From Bacilli bacterium (GTDB lineage Bacteria; Bacillota_I; Bacilli_A; RFN20; CAG-826), in the NCBI GenBank assembly GCA_024413875.1, contig JAKSVY010000074.1:1-5607 (forward strand): a stretch of DNA of 5,607 nt, in the 5' to 3' direction. Made by a program: the position numbers and the translations under genes. Below the pieces are notes generated by a model, which worked only from the letters and a program-made list of their open reading frames with translations, made no database searches and was not told the DNA's origin. This document shows, one piece after another, positions 1 through 5,453 of the stretch. The first letter of the stretch is position 1. Each line of letters begins with the position of its first letter.

Positions 1-32
1 ATTACAAAATCTAATGTGCATTTTTATTATTG

Positions 33-68
33 GTCCGTTTTTACCGAACTAGTTCGTGATGGCTTTTT
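33..68 (+). other. Palindromic element followed by a T-run, possible terminator of an upstream rightward gene
   Basis: Bases 45-56 (CGAACTAGTTCG) are a perfect 12-nt palindrome. A flanking GTC/GTT stretch (33-39) can pair imperfectly, with bulges and G-U pairs, to GATGGC (58-63), and T64-T68 follow. Read rightward this could be the terminator of a gene ending left of the window, converging on the membrane-protein gene. The pairing is weak and interrupted, so this is only a possibility. No clear terminator for the leftward gene is visible in bases 1-87, and nothing else is recognisable there. Confidence 0.25.
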
Positions 69-87
69 ATATTTGCTTTAATTTTAA

Positions 88-564
88 TTAGTCTTCTTTA
101 GCAATTAAGACAACTTTAATAACTTGGAAGACACCAGCGACTAAGAGGAGAACGCCCATTGAGATAGCGCCGCCACCTAATACATATGTGAATGTTTCAG
201 GTGCTGCTGGGTGAGCTGATAAGTAGAATGATGGAAGGAAGAAAATCATAACACCAGCTGCGAGAACAAGTAATGCAGAGAGTGCGTTTGGAATAATCCA
301 CTTCTTTGAGTTCATAGCCATACAAACTGTAACGCATAGTGCACCAAGGCATAATGCGAAGAATAAGACTAATGCAAGTGGAGATAAGTTACCTTGACCT
401 TTGATCCAAGTCATTTCATAGTAGTTACCCATTTGAGTTGTTAATGCTTCACCAACATCAACTTTTTCATAAGCGAATGACATTGGAAGAGAGCCAAGTC
501 CAAATGAGACACCAACTAAAATTGTATTAACAATATTAAGTACGATAGCAATGATTTTTTTCAT
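88..564 (-). CDS. Hypothetical four-helix membrane protein, family not recognised
   Basis: This encodes a 158-residue integral membrane protein that I cannot assign to a family. Four hydrophobic segments lie near residues 4-27, 61-84, 89-115 and 126-155. Lysines at 2-3, 87-88, 150 and 156 suggest both termini and the middle loop are cytoplasmic. The two predicted outside loops (about 28-60 and 116-125) are short; the first contains several acidic residues, two Tyr and a Trp. No catalytic motif, cysteine pair or cleavable signal peptide is evident; the first helix looks like an anchor. The start is well supported: AAGGAGGTC (579 down to 571) lies 6 nt before the ATG, and a TATAAT box lies upstream. 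It is transcribed away from the rimP operon from its own promoter, so a shared function is not implied. It ends in TAA, with Lys-Glu-Asp at the C-terminus. The gene is confident, the function unknown. Confidence 0.85.
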   Translation of the reverse strand: MKKIIAIVLNIVNTILVGVSFGLGSLPMSFAYEKVDVGEALTTQMGNYYEMTWIKGQGNLSPLALVLFFALCLGALCVTVCMAMNSKKWIIPNALSALLVLAAGVMIFFLPSFYLSAHPAAPETFTYVLGGGAISMGVLLLVAGVFQVIKVVLIAKED

Positions 565-597
565 TATAAAGACCTCCTTAAAAACGAGTCAAGTTAG

Positions 598-626
598 ATT
601 ATATATATCTATTAACAAAAATACAA
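598..626 (-). promoter_or_regulatory. Sigma-A-type promoter for the leftward membrane-protein gene
   Basis: On the minus strand a perfect TATAAT occupies 603-598. TTGTAT, a weak -35 with 3 of 6 consensus matches, occupies 626-621, giving a 17-nt spacer. Transcription would begin near 591, leaving a leader of about 27 nt that contains the strong ribosome binding site. The -10 box overlaps an AT-rich imperfect palindrome (596-610). The perfect -10 and ideal spacing support the call, while the poor -35 and general AT-richness limit it. Confidence 0.55.
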
Positions 627-637
627 GTAGAAAAATA

Positions 638-666
638 TTGCAATTACTTTAAAAAGTAAGTATATT
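638..666 (+). promoter_or_regulatory. Sigma-A-type promoter of the rimP-nusA-infB operon
   Basis: TTGCAA (638-643, 4 of 6 matches to TTGACA) and TATATT (661-666, 5 of 6 matches to TATAAT) are separated by exactly 17 nt. A start near 673 would give a leader of about 72 nt carrying the hairpins described separately. The promoter is divergent from that of the membrane-protein gene, with the two -35 boxes only 11 nt apart. The spacer is almost entirely filled by an inverted repeat (644-659). Confidence 0.6.
644..659. repeat. 7-bp inverted repeat filling the rimP promoter spacer
   Basis: TTACTTT (644-650) and AAAGTAA (653-659) are perfect inverted arms around a 2-nt AA centre. The element sits between the predicted -35 and -10 boxes, which is where a dimeric repressor or a MerR-type regulator could bind. 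It lies upstream of the predicted transcription start, so it would act as DNA rather than RNA. The region is AT-rich, which makes chance palindromes more likely. No regulator gene is present in the window. Confidence 0.45.
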
Positions 667-673
667 ATAGTCG

Positions 674-706
674 TCAAGCAAACTTGATATAACTCTGATG
701 AAGAGT
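674..706 (+). promoter_or_regulatory. rimP leader: 5' hairpin and an antiterminator-like alternative hairpin
   Basis: TCAAG (674-678) pairs with CTTGA (683-687) around a CAAA loop, forming a 5-bp hairpin at the predicted 5' end of the transcript, where it could protect the RNA. Further on, ACTCT (692-696) can pair with AGAGT (702-706) around a 5-nt loop. That second pairing uses the same AGAGT bases that form the 5' arm of the stronger hairpin at 701-723, so the two structures exclude each other. The stems are seen directly; the regulatory role is inferred. Confidence 0.45.
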
Positions 707-730
707 GGCCACGAGCCACTCTTTATATTT
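701..730 (+). terminator. Terminator-like hairpin in the rimP leader, likely an attenuator
   Basis: AAGAGTGGC (701-709) pairs perfectly with GCCACTCTT (715-723), making a 9-bp stem with a 5-nt loop. It is followed by a T-rich but interrupted tail, TTTATATTT (722-730), and then by the rimP ribosome binding site at 731-737. A GC-rich stem with a poor T-tract is the type of terminator that depends on NusA in Bacillus subtilis, where the nusA operon is known to be controlled by NusA-dependent termination in its leader. Because nusA is the second gene here, feedback attenuation is a reasonable inference. The hairpin could instead only affect RNA stability or access to the nearby ribosome binding site. 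Confidence 0.6.
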
Positions 731-744
731 AAAGGAGATAAATA

Positions 745-1203
745 ATGGGTGAAGAACAAATTAAAAATTTAATTGAACCAACTGTTAACAAATTAGGGTA
801 TGACTTAGCAGATATTTCTCTTAAAAGAGAAAAAGGTGATTTATATTTACATATTATCATCGATAAAGTTGATCCAATTTCCCTTGATGATATCGTCAAA
901 GTTACTGAAGAAATATCACCAATCTTAGATGAAAATGATCCCATTAGTGATAATTACATCTTAGACGTTACATCTCTTGGTGCGGAAAAACCTATCAAAG
1001 TTGAACAATTAGAAAAATATGTTGAAAAATATGTTAATGTTCATGTCACCAACCCAATTAATGGAGAAAATTACCTTGAAGGTAATATTCAAAGTGTAAC
1101 AAGTGAGCAAGTTACACTTACTTACAGAATCAAAACACGTCTTGTTAGTGTTGACATTCCTCGTAAGGATATAGATAAAGCTCGTCTAGCTATCAAATTT
1201 TAA
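745..1203 (+). CDS. rimP: Ribosome maturation factor RimP
   Basis: RimP (formerly YlxS/YhbC) is a cytoplasmic assembly factor that binds the immature 30S subunit and helps S12 and neighbouring proteins dock. The 152-residue product has the usual family length. The N-terminal alpha/beta domain (about 1-85) shows the family pattern GYDLADISL near 18-26, a hydrophobic strand ending in Ile-Asp (39-40), then ISLDD and LDENDPI. The boundary motif TSLGAEKPI (76-84) corresponds to the usual SPGxxRPL, with Leu in place of Pro. The C-terminal Sm-like barrel spans about 88-152 and ends in the typical IDKARLA. AAAGGAG (731-737) lies 7 nt before the ATG, fixing the start. It is the first gene of the operon, with nusA 17 nt downstream, which is the standard bacterial order. 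Expression is probably governed by the leader hairpins just upstream. Confidence 0.96.
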   Translation: MGEEQIKNLIEPTVNKLGYDLADISLKREKGDLYLHIIIDKVDPISLDDIVKVTEEISPILDENDPISDNYILDVTSLGAEKPIKVEQLEKYVEKYVNVHVTNPINGENYLEGNIQSVTSEQVTLTYRIKTRLVSVDIPRKDIDKARLAIKF

Positions 1204-1220
1204 AAGAAGGAGAAATAAAA

Positions 1221-2921
1221 ATGGATGCTAAACAATTTATTGAAGCTCTCGATTTATTAGAAAATGAAAAGCACATTCGTAGAGAATATGTTATCGAAGC
1301 TTTAAAGGAAGCTCTCAAGAAAGCCTATATTAAAAATATCGGTGCTGCTGATGAAGCTAATGTTGTCGTAGTGATTTCCGACAACCCACCAACACTTGAA
1401 ATCAAACACATTCGTGAAGTTGTTGCAGATGATGATGAAGAAGATAAGTCTCTTCAAATCACTTTAACAGATGCTAACAAAGGTCGTAAGGCTGGTTTAT
1501 ACGAAGTCGGTGATGAATTCATTACTGAAGTCGATCCAGATTCTTTATCTAGACTTGCAGCTTTAGCTGTTAGATCTATTTTAAGACAAAAACTTGCTGA
1601 CATTGAAAAAGAAGCACTTTACGAAAAACACAAAGAAAGTGTTGGAACTTTAGTAAGCGGTTCCGTTGAAAAATGTGATGAAAGAGGTATGGTTGTTTCA
1701 ATTGACCAAACTTCATTCAATATTTCACGTAAAGAATTAATTGGCGATGAAATCATCAAACAAGGTATGCCAGTTCAATTCTATTTAAGCGAAGTCTCAA
1801 GTACAGAAAAAGGACCATCTTTAAAACTCTCACGTTCTGACGTTGGTTTCTTAAAGTGTGTCATCGAAGATGAAATCCCAGAAATCCACAACGGTATTGT
1901 TGTTATCAAGAATATTGTTCGTGAAGCTGGTGTTCGCTCTAAAGTTGCTGTTTATTCAACATCAAATTTAGTTGATCCAATCACAGCATGTATTGGTAAA
2001 GGTTCATCACTTTTACGTGCAGTATGCAATAGAGTTGGTACATCTTCAATGAAAGAAAAAGTTAACTTTGTTCAATACTCTGATGATATCGCTTTATACG
2101 CAGCAGAAGCACTTAGACCTGCAAACGTATTAAAGATTGGTGTTGAATCAAATGAATTTACTGATAAGAACGGTAATGTTCGTGTTTTCGAAAAAGTTAT
2201 CGCAATTATTGGTAATGATGATAAGGATTTAGCATCAGCATTAGGTGCTCGCGGTGCAAACCTCCGTTTAGCATCTAAACTTGTTGGTAAGACAATTGAA
2301 GTTCTTGCTGAAAAAGAACTTGCTGATTCAGATTACGCAGATCTCGACTTTGTCGATGTTGAAGCATTACGTGCAGAACAAAAGAGCCAAGCACAAACAA
2401 AGATTATTTCACAACGCGCTGAAGAAATCGTTAACCGTACAACTCCAATCATTCCTGCACAAGGTGCTAATGTTAAGTACAAACCACAACAAATTCTTGA
2501 TGAAGATATTGTTGATGAAGAACCAGTTGTAGTTACACTTGAAGAAACTCCAGTAGTAGAAGAAGTTAAACCAGCTACATCTCCAGTAGTTGAAACTCCA
2601 GTTGCTGCTAAGGAAGAAGTTGTTGATCAACCACGTGTTGTTAAAACAACAACTACACTTGAATCTCTTGAAAAATCTCTTGAAACAAGTAAGAAGAAAG
2701 AAGCATTCAAGGGTAATACTAAGAAGCGTCCTCACAAGATCACTGATGATGAAGTAGAGGAAGAAAAGAAGGTAGAACCAGTAGTCGCTAAAGGACCACA
2801 AATGGATATCTACTCTCAAGAAGAAATCGAAGCATTCGAAGCTGAAGAATACGATGATAACAACGTTGATGACGATGACATCGATTACGAAGACTTCGAA
2901 GAATACTACGAAGAAAACTAA
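1221..2921 (+). CDS. nusA: Transcription termination/antitermination factor NusA with a long acidic C-terminal extension
   Basis: NusA binds RNA polymerase and nascent RNA and modulates pausing, intrinsic termination and transcription-translation coupling. The 566-residue product has the polymerase-binding N-terminal domain (about 1-130), an S1 domain (about 139-205), KH1 (about 225-300) and KH2 (about 305-365). KH2 keeps its GxxG loop (GARG, 342-345). In KH1 the equivalent loop reads GKGS (259-262), so the second Gly is missing, although flanking VDPITACIG and YSDD are typical. Bacillus subtilis NusA stops just after KH2 at about 371 residues. This protein adds about 200 residues: a charged, probably helical part (366-405), a Val/Glu/Pro-rich linker with four PVV motifs (435, 444, 455, 520), a Lys-rich patch (491-506), and a tail with 19 acidic residues in the last 33. 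AAGGAG (1207-1212) lies 8 nt before the ATG. A 7-bp hairpin overlaps the stop codon. Confidence 0.96.
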   Translation: MDAKQFIEALDLLENEKHIRREYVIEALKEALKKAYIKNIGAADEANVVVVISDNPPTLEIKHIREVVADDDEEDKSLQITLTDANKGRKAGLYEVGDEFITEVDPDSLSRLAALAVRSILRQKLADIEKEALYEKHKESVGTLVSGSVEKCDERGMVVSIDQTSFNISRKELIGDEIIKQGMPVQFYLSEVSSTEKGPSLKLSRSDVGFLKCVIEDEIPEIHNGIVVIKNIVREAGVRSKVAVYSTSNLVDPITACIGKGSSLLRAVCNRVGTSSMKEKVNFVQYSDDIALYAAEALRPANVLKIGVESNEFTDKNGNVRVFEKVIAIIGNDDKDLASALGARGANLRLASKLVGKTIEVLAEKELADSDYADLDFVDVEALRAEQKSQAQTKIISQRAEEIVNRTTPIIPAQGANVKYKPQQILDEDIVDEEPVVVTLEETPVVEEVKPATSPVVETPVAAKEEVVDQPRVVKTTTTLESLEKSLETSKKKEAFKGNTKKRPHKITDDEVEEEKKVEPVVAKGPQMDIYSQEEIEAFEAEEYDDNNVDDDDIDYEDFEEYYEEN

Positions 2922-2932
2922 CTTATTAGTTT
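2915..2932 (+). promoter_or_regulatory. Hairpin across the nusA stop codon, in front of rnpM
   Basis: AAACTAA (2915-2921) and TTAGTTT (2926-2932) are perfect inverted arms with a CTTA loop. The 5' arm contains the nusA TAA stop. No T-run follows, so it is not a terminator. The rnpM ATG is 11 nt after the stem, and the only Shine-Dalgarno-like bases are AAAG (2933-2936). The stem has a single G-C pair and would be weak, so an effect on rnpM translation or mRNA processing is only a possibility. Confidence 0.35.
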
Positions 2933-2943
2933 AAAGACAAAAT

Positions 2944-3201
2944 ATGAAGAAGACACCTTTAAGATTATGTATCGTAACAAGAGAGTCACTTCCTAAAGGA
3001 AGTCTTCTTCGTATTGTTAAAAACAAAGATGGACAAGTCTTTGTAGATGACTCATTTACCTTAGAGGGTAGAGGTTGTTACCTTAAGAAAGATAAAAACA
3101 TCATTCTTAAGGCCCAAAAAACCAATGCCTTATCAAAAGCATTAAGATGTAAGGTAGATAGTGCTATCTATCAAGATTTGTTAAATAAAATAGGAGGTTA
3201 A
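2944..3201 (+). CDS. rnpM: RNase P modulator RnpM (YlxR family)
   Basis: This is an 85-residue basic protein of the YlxR family (DUF448). In Bacillus subtilis the family member was renamed RnpM because it binds the RNase P RNA and modulates tRNA 5'-end processing; it acts in the cytoplasm. The family signature is clear: PLRLCIVTRE (5-14) matches the usual RxCVVTGE, with Arg replacing Gly. PKGSLLRIVKNKDG (17-30) is followed by the hallmark GRGCYL (42-47). The ATG is the only plausible start, because an in-frame TAA lies 10-12 nt upstream and the family begins about here. The ribosome binding site is unusually poor (AAAG at 2933-2936) compared with its neighbours, suggesting lower output or coupling to nusA translation 22 nt upstream. 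The last codons, GGA GGT, also serve as the infB Shine-Dalgarno sequence. Confidence 0.93.
   Translation: MKKTPLRLCIVTRESLPKGSLLRIVKNKDGQVFVDDSFTLEGRGCYLKKDKNIILKAQKTNALSKALRCKVDSAIYQDLLNKIGG
3191..3198 (+). promoter_or_regulatory. infB ribosome binding site embedded in the end of rnpM
   Basis: TAGGAGGT is a near-perfect Shine-Dalgarno sequence 9 nt before the infB ATG at 3208, fixing that start. It overlaps the final rnpM codons (Ile-Gly-Gly), so the C-terminal Gly-Gly of RnpM is dictated by this site. Ribosomes finishing rnpM pass over it directly, which favours coupled translation. Confidence 0.85.
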
Positions 3202-3207
3202 TATTAT

Positions 3208-5040
3208 ATGAACAATAAAAACTCATACGATAAACGCCGCTCAAATGTACCTACAAACGGACAACGTAATGCAAAAAACCAAAACAAAGTCAGTAATGGT
3301 ACATTCGTTTATAACCGTGAAATGTCAGTTGGAGAACTTGCTAAGCAACTTAACATCGCTCCATCAGACATTATCAAATTCCTTTTCCTTCAAAGAAAAA
3401 TGGTTACTATCAACCAAACTTTAGATGATGAATCTATCGGTATGGTTTGTTTAAACTTTGGCTTTGACTTCAAGAAAGAAAAGGTTGTTTCGGAAGAAAA
3501 TTTCGAAGAAATTGAAATTGTTGATAAGCCAGAAGATCTTAAATTAAGAGCTCCTGTTGTTACAGTCATGGGTCACGTTGACCATGGTAAAACAACTTTA
3601 ATCGATGCTATCCGTTCATCTCACTTAGTTGACGCTGAAGTTGGTGGTATCTCACAAGCTATTGGTGCTTATCAAAAAGAAATTAATGGACAAAAGATTA
3701 CATTCTTAGACACTCCAGGACACGAAGCATTTACTGCTATGCGTTCTCGTGGTGCGGCTGTAACTGATATTGTTGTCCTTGTTGTTGCTGCTGATGATGG
3801 TGTTATGCCTCAAACTATTGAAGCTATTCACCACGCTCAAGCCGCTAATGTCCCAATCATTGTTGCTGTCAATAAAATTGACAAGGATGGTGCAAATCCA
3901 GATAAGATTCGTAATGAACTCATGGCTTATGACATTGTTCCTGAAGAATGGGGTGGACAAAATATTTTCTGCAACATCTCAGCTAAGAAAAAGATTGGTA
4001 TCGATAATTTGCTTGAAAACATCATTTTAGTCGCTGAAATGGCTGAATTAAAGGCAAATCCAAATAGATACGCAATCGGAACAGTTATCGAAGCAAACTT
4101 AGACAAGGGTGAAGGCCCAAAAGCTACCCTTTTAGTCCAAAATGGAACATTATCTTTCCAAGACTACGTAGTAGTTGGTACAGCATATGGTAAAATCCGT
4201 CGTATGACAAATGAATTCAAAAAGATCTTAAAACAAGCTGGTCCATCTACTCCAGTTTCTGTTATCGGTCTTTCTGAAGTACCAAATGCTGGTGATAAGT
4301 TTATGGCGTTCCCAACTGATAAACAAGCTCGTGAAATTGCTGAAAAAAGAAGACTTGCTAAAGAAGCTACTGAAAGACAAGGCACAAGCGCAATGTCTCT
4401 TGATGACTTATATAACAGAATCCATGAAGGTGAAGTTCAAGATATTAATTTAATTGTTAAAGCTGATACAAATGGTTCAGCTGAAGCAGTTAAATCATCT
4501 CTTGATAAACTTTCTAATGACCAAGTTAGAATCCATGTTATTCACTGTACATCAGGCGCTATCACTGAAAGTGATATTATGCTTGCTAGCGCATCACACG
4601 CTATCATTTATGGTTTCAATGTTCGTCCTTCATCAATGATTCAACAAAAGGCAGAACAAGAAAAAGTTGAAATTAGACTTCACCGTATCATCTATGATTT
4701 ATTAAACGAAATGCAAGATGCTATGAAGGGTATGCTTAAGAAAGAACAAGTTGAACAAGTTCTTGGTCAAGCTGAAGTCCGTTCACTTATTAAGATTTCT
4801 AAAGTTGGTACAATTGCTGGTTCTTATGTTACAAGTGGTATTATCAAAGCCGGATGCCAAGTACGTTTATTACGTAATGGTATTGTCACATATGAAGGAA
4901 AACTTGGCTCACTCCGTCGTTTCAAAGATGATGTTAGAGAAGTTAAGGAAGGCTTTGAATGTGGCCTTACAATTGAAAACTTCAATGACTTAAAAGAATT
5001 AGATATCGTTGAAGCATACGAAATGGTGGATAAGGAATAA
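3208..5040 (+). CDS. infB: Translation initiation factor IF-2
   Basis: IF-2 is the GTPase that places fMet-tRNA on the 30S P site and promotes 50S joining. At 610 residues it is short for the family (716 in Bacillus subtilis), having only a basic Asn/Lys-rich lead (1-35) and one IF2_N domain (about 38-90). The G domain (about 115-275) carries G1 GHVDHGKT (122-129), G3 DTPGHEAF (168-175, catalytic His172), G4 NKID (222-225) and G5 SAK (258-260). Switch I (G2) reads [10 protein letters not shown] (146-155), where the usual sequence is GGITQHIGAY. Domain II follows (about 287-370), then domain III (about 412-505) and the fMet-tRNA-binding C2 domain (about 510-605). C2 has VGTIAGSYV (533-541), with Ser in place of the usual Cys, but retains FECGLTI (583-589). 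The stop overlaps the rbfA ATG by one base. Confidence 0.97.
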   Translation: MNNKNSYDKRRSNVPTNGQRNAKNQNKVSNGTFVYNREMSVGELAKQLNIAPSDIIKFLFLQRKMVTINQTLDDESIGMVCLNFGFDFKKEKVVSEENFEEIEIVDKPEDLKLRAPVVTVMGHVDHGKTTLIDAIRSSHLVDAEVGGISQAIGAYQKEINGQKITFLDTPGHEAFTAMRSRGAAVTDIVVLVVAADDGVMPQTIEAIHHAQAANVPIIVAVNKIDKDGANPDKIRNELMAYDIVPEEWGGQNIFCNISAKKKIGIDNLLENIILVAEMAELKANPNRYAIGTVIEANLDKGEGPKATLLVQNGTLSFQDYVVVGTAYGKIRRMTNEFKKILKQAGPSTPVSVIGLSEVPNAGDKFMAFPTDKQAREIAEKRRLAKEATERQGTSAMSLDDLYNRIHEGEVQDINLIVKADTNGSAEAVKSSLDKLSNDQVRIHVIHCTSGAITESDIMLASASHAIIYGFNVRPSSMIQQKAEQEKVEIRLHRIIYDLLNEMQDAMKGMLKKEQVEQVLGQAEVRSLIKISKVGTIAGSYVTSGIIKAGCQVRLLRNGIVTYEGKLGSLRRFKDDVREVKEGFECGLTIENFNDLKELDIVEAYEMVDKE

Positions 5041-5405
5041 TGGCAGATCGCACACAAAGAATCCAATCTATCATTGGTAAGAATATTTCGGAAATCATTC
5101 AATTTGAAGTTAAGAACAAAAATATTGGTTTCTGTACTGTTCAAGAAGTTACAGTTTCTACCGATTTTAGCTATGCTAAAGTATATGTAACTTTCTTAGG
5201 TGCTAAATACCCACGTCAAAATCTTGAAGAACTCAATAAATGCAAAGGCTTTATTAGAAGTTCATTAGCAAGAAAAATTGATATTCGTAAAACACCTGAA
5301 ATCACTTTCTATCTTGATGAAACTTATGAAAAGGCTGAAAGATTAAATAAAATCCTTGAAAAAGAAGCTCAAGATATTGAAGATTCAAAGAAAGGTAATA
5401 ATTAG
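5040..5405 (+). CDS. rbfA: 30S ribosome-binding factor RbfA
   Basis: RbfA is a small cytoplasmic KH-fold protein that binds the immature 30S subunit near 16S rRNA helix 1/helix 28 and supports late maturation and cold growth. The 121-residue product has the normal length. The N-terminal helix RTQRIQSIIGKNISEII (4-20) is followed by strands with VTVSTDFSYAKVYV (37-50). Then comes the KH region GFIRSSLARKIDIRKTPEITFYLDE (70-94), whose RKTPE core is highly characteristic. The interhelical turn reads CKG (68-70) where the family is described as having AxG. The ATG overlaps the infB stop as TAATG. AAGGA (5032-5036) is only 3 nt from the start and GGTGGA (5025-5030) is off consensus, so translation probably depends on termination-reinitiation from infB. 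The stop TAG runs into a terminator stem, making rbfA the last gene of the transcript. Confidence 0.95.
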   Translation: MADRTQRIQSIIGKNISEIIQFEVKNKNIGFCTVQEVTVSTDFSYAKVYVTFLGAKYPRQNLEELNKCKGFIRSSLARKIDIRKTPEITFYLDETYEKAERLNKILEKEAQDIEDSKKGNN

Positions 5406-5430
5406 GCACATTAGTGCCTTTTTATTTTTT
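5404..5430 (+). terminator. Intrinsic terminator after rbfA
   Basis: AGGCAC (5404-5409) pairs with GTGCCT (5414-5419) around an ATTA loop, followed by a long T-run with one A (to 5430). This is a compact textbook terminator that begins inside the rbfA stop codon. It should separate the rimP-rbfA transcript from truB, at least partly. The stem is short (6 bp), so some read-through is likely. Confidence 0.85.
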
Positions 5431-5441
5431 GTTAAATAAAG

Positions 5442-5447
5442 TATTAT
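5442..5447 (+). promoter_or_regulatory. Possible -10 box for truB
   Basis: TATTAT matches TATAAT at 5 of 6 positions and ends 6 nt before the truB ATG, so a transcript from it would start at or next to the A of the ATG. No good -35 lies 16-18 nt upstream, where the terminator T-run sits (TTTTTA at 5419-5424 is the best available), and there is no TGn extension. In DNA this AT-rich, such a box can occur by chance. The call rests mainly on the terminator upstream and the missing ribosome binding site. Confidence 0.3.
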
Positions 5448-5453
5448 TAATTT

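Noticed and set aside
596..610. Imperfect palindrome AGATTATATATATCT over the leftward -10 box, as an operator.
   Set aside because: It is built almost wholly of alternating A/T and includes the -10 box itself, so symmetry is expected by chance.
688..693. TATAAC as an alternative -10 box for the rimP operon.
   Set aside because: The bases 17 nt upstream (TTATAG) do not resemble a -35, and the TTGCAA/TATATT pair is clearly better.
698..745. A 15-codon open frame in the rimP leader (ATG 698, TAA 743-745) whose stop overlaps the rimP ATG as TAATG, which would resemble a leader peptide.
   Set aside because: There is no ribosome binding site before ATG 698, the frame runs through the strong hairpin, and the stop overlap uses bases already fixed by the rimP start region. 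It is best explained by chance.
729..944. A 71-codon antisense open frame over the start of rimP.
   Set aside because: It is a shadow of the rimP coding frame, with no ribosome binding site or promoter of its own.
2409..2819. A 136-codon open frame antisense to the NusA C-terminal extension.
   Set aside because: It mirrors the biased GAA/GTT/AAG codons of the nusA tail. The product is low-complexity Phe/Trp/Asn-rich with no ribosome binding site or homology.
3706..4385. Several 73-86-codon open frames on both strands inside infB.
   Set aside because: All lie within the continuous IF-2 frame, whose domains are intact, and none has initiation signals.
4824..5144. A 106-codon antisense open frame across the infB-rbfA junction.
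   Set aside because: It lies opposite two well-supported genes, has no upstream signals and gives no recognisable protein.
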